From Celoporthe dispersa (lineage: Eukaryota; Ascomycota; Sordariomycetes; Diaporthales; Cryphonectriaceae), in the NCBI GenBank assembly GCA_016584495.1, contig WAID01000003.1:5970501-6034500 (forward strand): a stretch of DNA of 64,000 nt. Reading direction: 5' to 3'. The notes under the pieces are model-generated. The model saw nothing but the letters and a program-made list of their open reading frames with translations, had not been told where the DNA came from and ran no database searches. Numbering within the stretch: position 1 is the first letter of the stretch; every line of letters starts with the position of its first letter. Both the position numbers and the translations under genes were made by a program. Shown piece after piece: positions 11,486 to 20,599 of this stretch.

Positions 11486-12817
11486 ATGAGGCTCGCTGTG
11501 AAGTTGGACCACGAGCATGAGAACAAGATGTACACATCTCTGGACGTGGTGACTGGTGTGGTCTGCCTTGAAGTCGGGCGTAGACTCTCTATATCCCAGT
11601 TAGAATTGTCAATTGAAGGTAGGTGGAAGCGAGTCTTGCCTCATCAAACCGCATAATTACTACTTGCTTGTGAGCTCGCAACGTGCTGATGAATCAAATT
11701 CCAATCCAGCGAGGCTTCCGTCATCGGACACTGTCACTGTCGGATTGGAATACCCTCCAAGTCCTATCTACCACAAGGTTGGTATGCCTTTTACTATCTG
11801 TTTGGGAATTCAGGCGTTGTTGACGCCCAGCAGGTCCTCTACATGTCTCAAGTCCTTTTCCCCATCGCCCCATTGGGCACATCAACACGGTACACATTGG
11901 GAAAGGGGCGACACCGTTTCACCTTCGGCATTGACCTTTCTCTGCTCTCCCGCTGCATAGACATGGCAAAACTCCAATCACCCGTTCTGGAGCAGGCACA
12001 TCGGCAGACTGGCTGTATCTTCTACGTTATATGCGCAACTGCCAAGGGGTCCGGTTATTTCAGACGCCAGATCCGCCAGAGGATAGGGCTGACGTCCGTC
12101 CAAGTCGACTCTCCCAACATCTCATCCTCTGCTCGAGGGCCCTCCAAGGCCTGCCGCGTTCTTCCGGAGACCATCTTGGGTACTGAAATACCACACGAGC
12201 TCGAGGTAGTCGATGGCTTCCTCCCACCTTACAGCCCCGCCCTTGTTCTCGGGGCGAGTGTCGGCAGCGGCGGCTTCTTGCGTGTCGGTGATATTTTACC
12301 CCTGAGCCTGTGGGTTACAATACCAAAAGCTGTATCACAAAAGCTCAAGGTGTCTCTGCGGAGCGTTCGTCTCTCCCTCATGAACATCACTGTCGTCGAC
12401 AAGGGCGGGCGGCGAGAGTTCACCCTCACGGGTACTGTTATTCGACAGGTCTTCTTCAACCTTGCTCTGGAGACAATGCCTGGCGTGGAGACCACTCAGG
12501 TTGACCCTGAACTGTGGAAAGGCTCCCTTGTCCCATCGAGATCGTCGTCAGGGTGCTGCACAAATGAGGTGGATCAGGAGAATCTGCTGCAGGTCCTCTG
12601 CGAGTTCTCCTCTGACAAGTTATCAGATACTACGGTAAGCTTTGTAGGAGCATTCGTTCTCATTTACTGTACTACTCCGACTGACATGCTCTTCAAGTTT
12701 GTAACATTACTGATCCCCGTCCACGTCGCCGCTGCTGAGCCGCCACCAAGTTACGAAGTAACTGCCGGCCGCACCCTCATGATAGTGGGGGTCTCGCTGA
12801 GCGTCCATCGAGACTGA
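11486..12817 (+). CDS. Alpha-arrestin (ART-like) with PPxY motif
   Basis: Arrestin-related adaptor. In fungi such proteins recruit Rsp5/NEDD4-type ubiquitin ligases to plasma-membrane transporters and trigger their endocytosis. Four exons: 11486-11618, 11710-11777, 11834-12634 and 12698-12817, 373 residues. The arrestin N fold is visible in TSLDVVTGVVCLEVGRRLSI, then YTLGKGRHRFTFGIDL. The C-domain is seen in KLKVSLRSVRLSLMNI. A PPSY motif (ligase WW-domain ligand) sits near residue 350, close to the C-terminus. Exons 1 and 2 are short and were placed from splice signals plus the arrestin strand pattern. The last intron (12635-12697) is 63 nt, in frame and free of stops, so its retention would add 21 residues. 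It lies between the pyrophosphatase and the enolase. Confidence 0.8.
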
Positions 12818-13128
12818 TATCTCAGCAAGGTGTTAATGTGGATTGCTGTTCTCTACTATTATTATTATAAGTACAATCAATAGGTAGCGTTTAGTAGAGA
12901 ATATTTGATGGAGCCCTTGTTTAAAAGTCCAGTCTTGGCCATATTATTATAAGTCTCATCTACTCCAGCACTTGTATATTTGACGCATCCGTTGAGAGTT
13001 TTGTTCGTCTGGTCGACATCCCACATTTCACACGTGGTAACTACGATCCTTCTATAAAGCTGTGCAAGACGGTCTATCATCTTTCTCTAATTACAAAACG
13101 ACTTGCGACAGCAGGAGAGCAAAGCTGG
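12818..13128. other. Intergenic region between convergent arrestin and enolase genes
   Basis: 311 bp between two stop codons. It includes an AT-rich TATTATTATTATAAG stretch near 12856-12870, probably 3' end signals. Nothing else is seen. Confidence 0.4.
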
Positions 13129-14721
13129 TCAAGCCTTTCCGAGCTTATCGAGGGAATTGAAATGAATTCCCGCATAAGGACACAGTTGTCCCCTGGCATG
13201 AAGCTCATCCTCGATGTCCATCAAGCGATTGTACTTGGCTACCCTCTCGCCCCGGGCGGGTGCACCCGACTTGAGGTGGCCTGCCCGGAGCCCGACGGTG
13301 AGATCAGCCATAAAGTCATCAGTCGTCTCGCCTGAGCGGTGAGAGACGAAGACGTTCCAGCCAAGCGCTGTGCACAGGTTGTTTCTACGCTCTGGTCAGC
13401 CCTTTTGATACCCTGTCAAGCTCAGGGAACGATGAGACTGCTCGTCTGACTTACGCTTCAATAGCCTCACTCACAGTCCCGATCTGGTTCAGCTTCAGCA
13501 GCATCGAGTTGCATGCCTCCTTCTCCTTGGCCATCTTGACGCGCTTTATGTTAGTCGTCAACAGGTCATCGCCGACCAGCTCAATCGGACAGTGCTTGTT
13601 GAACTCGGACCACGAGACCCAATCCTCCTCGGCAAAGGGGTCTTCCAAAAGCACCACGGGATACTTGGAGAGCAGCTCGCTGTACAGCTGAGCCATATCT
13701 TGCGGAGACAGGTCCTGTCTGCTCCCGTCCTTGAAACCGAGATCGTAGGATGCGCCGCCAAAGAATTCGGACGACGCGGGATCAATTCCGAACTTGATCC
13801 GTCCCGTATACCCAGCCTCTTCGACGGCCGTGGTCAGCAGGTCGAGTGCCTCCTCTGGGCGGTGGATAGGCGGGGCAAACCCCCTTCGTCACCCAAGCCC
13901 GTGGCTTCACCGTCTGTCAGTATATCTGGTGACACTCCCTGGGTTCTATTAGTGTCATTACAGGAGCCTTACCGGCTTTGCCCCATTTCCGCTCAATGAC
14001 CTTCTTGAGTTGATGGTATGTCTCAGCTCCCATGCGGACCGCCTCTTTCATACTGGTGGCCCCGACAGGCGCAATCATAAACTCTTGGAAGGCCATCGCA
14101 TTTCCGGAGTGAGCGCCTCCGTTCAGGACGTTGAAGAAGGGGACGGGCATCACATACCCCCCAGAGAGACCCGCCTCGTTGCGGAGGAATTCGTAGAGAG
14201 GTATGCCCTTGGACGCAATGAGAGGGTCAGCCCCCTCCCATGATCACTTTTAGGCATGGGTATTGACTTGAACCTGAACATACAGTAGCCGCAGCGCCGG
14301 CCCTTGCGCAGGCCATGCTCACGCCGAGGATAGCATTGGCACCCAGTCTTGACTTGTTCTCCGTTCCGTCAAGAGCGCGCATGAAGTCGTCGATGGTTTT
14401 CAGTTGGGTCCTGGGATCGAACCTCTGCTCCATGAGCGCAGGGGCAATCACGTTCTCGACGTTCCTAACGACTGCCTCGACTCCTTTGCCGTTGTAGACT
14501 TCTTCGACCTGATCCCTGAGCTCGACGGCTTCAGTCGATCCCGTTGAGGCGCCCGAAGGTACCATGGCTCTGAACTTGCCTTGAATTCCAGGTCAGCAGA
14601 CCTCGGTCAGGTCATGAGCGGTTTGCGCGTCGCATTTACCTTGAGCTGTGGTTACGTCGACCTGGACTGTCGGGTTGCCCCGAGAGTCCAGCCTTTCCGC
14701 AGCATGGATGGCCTCAATCAT
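13129..14721 (-). CDS. Enolase, divergent paralogue, with a one-base frameshift in this sequence
   Basis: Phosphopyruvate hydratase (2-phosphoglycerate to PEP), Mg-dependent and fluoride-sensitive. Exons: 14721-14640, 14579-14284, 14207-13973, 13913-13455 and 13384-13129. Conserved features: loop SGASTG, GGAHSG, FQEF, GDEGG, IDPASSEF, LEDPF, GDDL, LLKLNQIG, SHRSGET and LKSGAP, so all catalytic residues are present. The C-terminal part (KSGAPARGERVAKYNRLMDI) departs from the usual KTGAPxRSERLAKYNQL of housekeeping fungal enolases. This marks a separate clade. Between GDEGG and the following FAPPIH the frame slips: the C run at 13880-13884 (G run in the gene) is one base short. The exon phases confirm the missing base. 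The break would remove the C-terminal half if real, but similar breaks occur in essential genes nearby, so a sequencing error is likely. It is divergent from the fluoride exporter. Confidence 0.85.
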
Positions 14722-15260
14722 GATGGTCAAAACGATGGGAATAGGTACGGTCACGACAGTGCAGAAGAAACACAAGAGTAAGAGAAGGACGTGAAGGTTA
14801 AAAAAAACAAACAAAACAAGGTCCCACCCTCGTTCATCAGGACCCCTCACAACTGGGCCGACCGGAGTAAAATAATAATATATTATAAGCTGCCGAACCG
14901 GACGGACCGTCTTCGCCAAGTCCGGACCCGGGAAGATCGGTACCAACGGCACGGCCGGACAGCAGATATTGGAGACCCTACCAGAGAGCCTGCAGAAAAC
15001 CAGCACGTCTGCGTAATTTTCTTTTTATTTTTTTCCCACCTCGAACGAGTACACTTTGCTTGGCTATATGAGTCTCAAACAGAATGCCCCTGTCCTGAGC
15101 GTCGCTTGTTTTTACTTTGAGTCGCCAAGGTGACAGTTACTTGATGGTAAGACGAGATTTAGTTTCAGGCGAGTAGAGAGACGAAACAAGAAATAACGTT
15201 ACAACGGCTAATAAATATGAGATCGATAATAGGGTATTGCTAGGAAAGCTATTGGTCAAG
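14722..15260. promoter_or_regulatory. Shared divergent promoter region, enolase / fluoride exporter
   Basis: 539 bp between the two start codons. From 14893 to 14958 there is a dense group of CGG/CCG triplets (about a dozen in 66 bp), including the inverted pair CGGACCG at 14903-14909 and the palindrome TCCGGA at 14921-14926. Such triplets are the half-sites of Zn2Cys6 regulators. An AT-rich TATTATAAG lies just upstream at 14880-14889. Shared control of the two genes is inferred from this layout. Confidence 0.45.
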
Positions 15261-16953
15261 ATGGACCACTCCAAGTTTTCTTCCCAGAGGTCGAATTCCT
15301 CACGTCATGGGCACAGATCCTCATCGTCAGAGCGTTGGACCAGCCTGGACAGGCAAATATCACCCGAGCTGAACCTTAGTGAGATCGAAGCGCCAGCGCC
15401 CGTCCTGAACCCCGACGAGAACCCTGTGGCCCAATATGCATCTCTTGAAGATGGAATCCCCGACCGCCGTCGACAGAGCCTGGCAGTACGCGAGAGCGAA
15501 CTCCCCGCTGGACCCAGGACAGCTGACGATGGCGAGAGGCCATGGGATAATGGTACTTGCTACCGGCAAGCTCGCGACGCCTCTTCTGAACATACTATTG
15601 CACAAAGGCGGCCAGGAAACGATGAGAGAAACGAGGGATTCGGCGGCCCGTTCGAACTTGCCAATCTGGCCGAGATAGCTTCGGCCGGAGCGGTAGAGAA
15701 TGAATCCGAGGCACCCTGTTATACACACCGCAGTCTGGAGGAAGAACTCGGACGGCCTGAGCTCATGTTGGTTGAGGATCCGAAGGACGAAAGAGGTGTG
15801 GCCGCCACCAGCCGCGTGGGTCGGCTGAAAGCCAACATCTTCATCCTCTCGCACCTCATCTTCTTCTCCATCATGGGAACACTGGCTCGCCTGGGCCTCC
15901 AGGGGCTCACGACATACGCGCTGGCTCCGGTTGGTTTCGATACCATCTGGCCCAACTTCACCGGCACGCTGATGCTCGGAATGTTGTCCGAAGCTGCAGA
16001 GCTGCTTCACCACCCAAAGAGTGCCAGGAGCATAGCCAGACCGCCGTTTCCAGAACCGCCACCAGTCAACCATGCGTCTGATAGCGAAAGGTCAAACGAG
16101 TCCGCCGAGACCAAACAGCCACAGCCCGAGGCCTCGATCCCCATACCACTGCACATCGGCCTGGCTACCGGCTTCTGCGGCTCTCTCACGACCTTTTCCT
16201 CGTTCATGCGAGACTGCTTGCTGGCAATCGCTGGTGGGCCCACCGTGACGCCCGCGACGCCGTCACCTGGTCAAGACTTTATGTCTGTGGTCAGCGTCAT
16301 CATTGTCACCCTTGCGGTGTGCATGGCCGGTCTCAAGGCCGGAGCACATATAGCCATCTTCCTCAAGAGCTTTGACAGGAGGATCCCTAGACGGGTGGTG
16401 CGCCAGATCGACTACATTGTTGTCGTTCTCGCCATCGGCTGCTGGGCTGGTGCCGTCATCATGGCCATCATACCGCCCGACCGCCCGTCTGGACCTGTCG
16501 GGCACAAGACGTGGGCGCAAGAGACCTGGCGCGGAGAAGCGGTCTTCGCCCTCGTCTTTGCTCCCCCTGGGCTGTCTCACGCGGTTTCTGTTGAGCACCA
16601 AGCTGAACCTCCGCTGCGTCGGGTTCCCGCTCGGTACATTTTGTGCCAACTCGCTCGGCACCCTCGTGTTGGCGGTGATCTGGGACCTCCAGCGGCTGCC
16701 GGCCGAGCGAGCATCGACCTGGATTGGGGGCAATTTGGTGTCGTGCCAGGTCCTGCAGGGTGTCGACGATGGTTTCTGCGGCTGCCTGACCACGATCAGC
16801 ACCTGGATCCTGGAGCTGAACGGGCTCCGAAGGGCTCACGCGTATAGGTATGGGTGTGTCACCTTGGGCACGGGGATTGCTATCGTCGTGGTCGTGATGG
16901 GATCGATGAGATGGGTAGATGGGGTAGAACAGCCAGTCTGCACGGCGCTGTGA
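15261..16953 (+). CDS. fex1: Fluoride exporter FEX (two CrcB domains), with a one-base frameshift in this sequence
   Basis: Plasma-membrane fluoride channel/exporter. Eukaryotic FEX proteins contain two CrcB repeats in one chain. Single exon, about 563 residues once the frame slip is allowed for. A Ser-rich, charged cytosolic N-terminus of about 190 residues precedes the first repeat: GTLARLGLQGLTTY, then WPNFTGTLMLGMLSE and GFCGSLTTFSSFMRD. The second repeat has GCLTRFLLSTKLN, FPLGTFCANSLGTLVL and GFCGCLTTISTWILEL. Both repeats keep the asparagine and the GFCGxxTT signature. The frame changes at the C run 16563-16567, which has one C more than the family pattern FAPLGCLTR requires. Upstream and downstream halves are otherwise intact. 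The start ATG at 15261 is the first in frame. It is divergent from enolase. Confidence 0.9.
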
Positions 16954-18076
16954 GATTCCTGGTTGGCTTGTGCATGCAACGCAAGGTTAGACGATGCGCG
17001 GCCAGTCCGAGCAAAGAGGAGCAGGGCATTTCTGGCGTAAATCTAGACTCTCGGTACAAGAACAGTATTGTAGAAGATCAAACAGCTGAACCAATGTCGG
17101 GATCTCGTCTTGCCGGGGCCGAAGGACGCTCATCACCAGCTGGGGCTTGGGCGAGTCTGGTCAGGCTGGACGATCCAGCGGTTTGGTAGATCCCCGAGGG
17201 CTGCGAGCGACTAAGCTGGCCTCTTCAAGAGGGGGAAGCCGGCAGTCTGGTGCGTTGTCGCACGGTGAGCCACTGGGGCTGGCGCTCGTCTGGAGTGATG
17301 ATGATGAGGGTCTCTTGTTGATAACGTAGATATATATATATTCTTTGCCAGAGAGTTTGTGGTAGGAAGGAGAATACCCTTCCACTTCTTGCCTTCCCTA
17401 TTCTCTTTCGCCCAACTCTATCATATACGACCTTTTCCTCCCTTCTGGGTACACGCTTCCAATCTAGAAGGGGATGCCAGGGCAGAGAAAGAGTCCAGGT
17501 GTGGTCTGTTAGACACACAGCGCTGCAGCCACATCAGTCATCAGTCAGGTCAGAAACCTACCATAGTCTGGTGGCCTCGTTGTGGCTCCTGGGGCTCAGC
17601 TCCCCGCCCCTCCTGCTCCTGTACTACTTGACTGCGTACGACTCTGCAACCAGGTATGATTCATCAGCGGTAGATGTGAAATGAGCCACCGTAGTTGGCC
17701 ACTTGCTGTCCTTGGGGGAAGCGTTGTCGTCATCCTGCAGATTGCACAACTTTTTTGGGGGTTGCGGAAATAACCTCAACAGACTGGTCGATAGGCTGTC
17801 GACCTGCGCAGGGTCTAGCAGGCTACTACATTCCTGTTTCCCTTCCCTCTCATGCCCCTCCAACGGCCTTCTAGTCCGCCGGAAGAGCCGGGGTGCCTAC
17901 CAGTGGCGCTGCGAGCCAGAGCGCCATCCATCTTGCCAGCAGCAGGGTGAAAAACCATAGTAGAAGACGCCCTTATGGTGAATGGAGTCAGTGACGCCAG
18001 TACTACATTGTACCCACAGTTGGGGGCCAGAGCAGTCAGGCCCGCTCAAGACAAAAATGCTGGGCATGGTGAGCGC

Positions 18077-18097
18077 AAAAAAAAAAAAAAAAAAAAA
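18077..18097. repeat. Poly-A homopolymer, 21 bp
   Basis: Uninterrupted run of A followed by further A-rich sequence to about 18120. Simple sequence. Confidence 0.9.
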
Positions 18098-18214
18098 GGA
18101 AAAAAAAGAAAGAAAACTGGGCCCCCGCTTCGAGGGAGAGAGAGAAAGAAAAAAAAAAGAAGGTTCCCCAAAAATCACATGTGTGCACCATGGTATGTAC
18201 CATGTACTTATTCT

Positions 18215-18248
18215 ATTTATTTTATTTTATTTTATTTTATTTTATTTT
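18215..18248. repeat. ATTTT pentanucleotide microsatellite
   Basis: About seven copies of a TTTTA unit in tandem. Simple sequence, likely length-variable between strains. Confidence 0.85.
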
Positions 18249-18773
18249 GGCAGAAGAGGATGGGCTGCTCTGCTCAGTAGCAGATCAGGCCATCATCTGT
18301 GGCCAGACCATTCTTCGAATGGTGAATGTCACACATCTGCTTACTGTATGTGTGTGCTAAGGGCTGGCTAGCGGGCTGCCCAGCACCCGCTACAAACGCT
18401 ACAGGGCCGCCGCAGCAGAAGCTCGAATCCAGCAACCCCCCGCCATAGTAGGAAAGTGCCAACCAAACCCGGCCTCGCCTGACAAGTACTTCTGGAACAA
18501 ACAATAGCAAGCCCTTGAGGCCCAGGTGCGTCTTGGGTGAGGAGTGATCCAGGCAGGCATACACATACACACACACACAAACGCACTCAATAAATCCAGA
18601 CAAAGGAGTGGGGGGGAGGGGGCGGATACAAACAAAGAGGAGGGGGATCCGGCGAAGAAAAAAGAGAAGGGCTGGGCAAGGATCAAAGATAACGAGGGCT
18701 CGCCAAAACGCGGGACGCGGGGGACGGGGGCAGCAAGTTCCAGGGCGTACCCTTTTCAGGGCCAGGCTCTTAG

Positions 18774-18789
18774 CGCGTTTAGAAACGCG
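18774..18789. promoter_or_regulatory. Perfect inverted repeat CGCGTTT-AG-AAACGCG
   Basis: Two 7-base arms that are exact reverse complements, with a 2-base spacer, each containing an MCB-like ACGCG core. Another ACGCG core pair lies at about 18708-18720. It could be a dimeric factor site, but no gene start is close (eIF4G begins 1.8 kb away). Confidence 0.3.
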
Positions 18790-19672
18790 ATAACCCATGT
18801 CACACAGATATTCCCGTTCGTTTCGCGTGGACAGGCGGTACTTTTGTACTGGAATATTGTCGTCCGTCTGTTTGTCTTCAAGAGGGCTAAGTACTTCTGG
18901 TAAGCATGGTGCCGGAGCAGCAGCTCGTGGCTCCTTGGCCCCCTGCGCAGGGGGCAGTAACTGTGCTCACCCAAGGTCGCGGAACATTGCCAATACTACT
19001 TCGTGTACGGTGGGTGAAGAGCGGAAGGGACAGCGTTTTGGGGCCTGTGGGCACGCCTTCAGAACTACACACAGTACAGGTAGGTCATGTGCAGCCGGTG
19101 ACTCCCCTCCTACTACTAGACTGAAAGCTGCTCTAGCCTGCTGCCTGCCCTACGCTGACCTTGTCACTGAGGTGTTAAAGCTGTTGACTACTGAACTAGC
19201 AGGCAGTCTTGTTTCTAGCCCTGTAAAGGGACACACGTTTTCTGTGTACACAGCAAATTATTTCTGAAAGGGGGGTTGGCGGGGGGGGGGGAAGAAGGGA
19301 AAGAAGAAAAACACCAAAAAAAAAAAAAAAAAAGGAAAAAGAGGGTGAAAGGAGAGTGAGGAGCCTTGAGGCGTCAGTGGCTAGCCTCCCAAAGAAAGAA
19401 AGAAAAAAAAATTCATCCCCCCTCAATGAGACCTCAATTTCTATCCCGCGGTATTGGCTGAATTGGCAGATTAATGACTGCCATCAGAACCCGGTGAAGT
19501 TCATCCTGTTTGGTTGTGGCCAGGGAAGCACGGACCACCCTGTCTCGAGGGGAAACCCCAAAACATATACAGCAGCAGCGACTTGGCGGTGGCTTTCCAG
19601 GATCAGATACATAGTACATTGTATGTTGGGAGGGCAGTACTTTGTACCTCCCAAGATCTCCACCAGCCAGCA

Positions 19673-19698
19673 ACACACACACACACACACACACACAC
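19673..19698. repeat. CA dinucleotide microsatellite
   Basis: About 13 copies of AC in tandem within the eIF4G upstream region. Confidence 0.9.
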
Positions 19699-20599
19699 TG
19701 CCCATCCCACAATTTTCGCCCGCCCACACCAAAACTTCCTACGGCACCATATCAGCCCTGGTACCCTGCCCACCTGTGGCACCAACCCTGTCTCCTGCTA
19801 CTGCGGCCCAGACAGGATCTGACCGTCCACTTCACCCCCAGACGGGCCAAAAAAAAAAATTGAAAGCCTCTTCTCTCCTCTCTCACACCAAACCTCCCCG
19901 GATACCCGAAATCCATCCACCTCACCACCCTCTTCCCCAGGAACAGGACGTGGTAGAACATCGTTTGTCCTTTTCGACCAATCTGGACTGGACTTTGCAG
20001 GTCAAGGAATTCATTTTCCCAGGACTTCTCGCATCTCCACTCCCTCCGCCTGTGTCGTTTGTCTCGCCTAATCTCCTCGATTGCGGACCGACCACCCATC
20101 GCCCAACACCCTTCACCACCAAGCCACCTTGTCGTGGGAAGCACTCCAGGCCGACGCACCTCGCGCCCGTCCTTGGCTGGTTGAGTTGACGACCGGACGG
20201 TTCAGATCTTACCGATCGATCAGTCGGCGACCGCCTCACCCCAACCTCAGACGCTCGTCGGTGACCCAGCGTCCCCGCAGAGTCAGGGTCGAAATCCGCG
20301 ACACCACCCGCCTCAATCCATCCATTGGTGAGGACTTTACTCCAGTCGTGACTCATTCATCGTCAGACCAACGGCAGCGCCTGTTCTCTTCTTCGCACGA
20401 GCGCTTCCGACAGTCACGCCGCAGCCGCAGTCACTGTCCGTTTGTGTCAAACGCCTCTTGCCGCCACGATTCCCTCCAAGTCGCGGCCTCGACGTCTTGA
20501 TACAGCAAACTCATCAAGAACCCTCTGCGCCCAACTCCCATCTCCTCCCCGATCCCGCGAATCTCCATCGACATCGTCTCCGACGTACCGACCTTACAT

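Larger units (their letters stand above)
16954..20599. other. Long low-complexity intergenic/leader region upstream of eIF4G
   Basis: 3.6 kb without a supported gene. It contains poly-A (18077-18097 and 19317-19333), ATTTT repeats, a CA repeat and short C/T-rich and G-rich runs. The last 700 bp are CT-rich and probably include the eIF4G promoter and a long 5' leader. The ORFs in the region are low in complexity and match no family I know. Confidence 0.5.

Noticed and set aside
13129..14721. Calling the enolase a pseudogene
   Set aside because: A single one-base slip in a homopolymer, with the same kind of slip in essential genes nearby, is not sufficient evidence.
14722..15260. Possible crcB-type fluoride riboswitch in the enolase/FEX leader
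   Set aside because: No recognisable riboswitch core was seen by eye, and these riboswitches are known from bacteria and archaea. Control here is more likely through a protein regulator.
17982..18371. Lys/Glu-rich ORFs around 18 kb
   Set aside because: They are translations of poly-A and purine-rich simple sequence.
20081..20500. ORF of 139 codons upstream of eIF4G
   Set aside because: Composition is typical of a CT-rich leader and there is no family resemblance. The conserved eIF4G start is at 20600.
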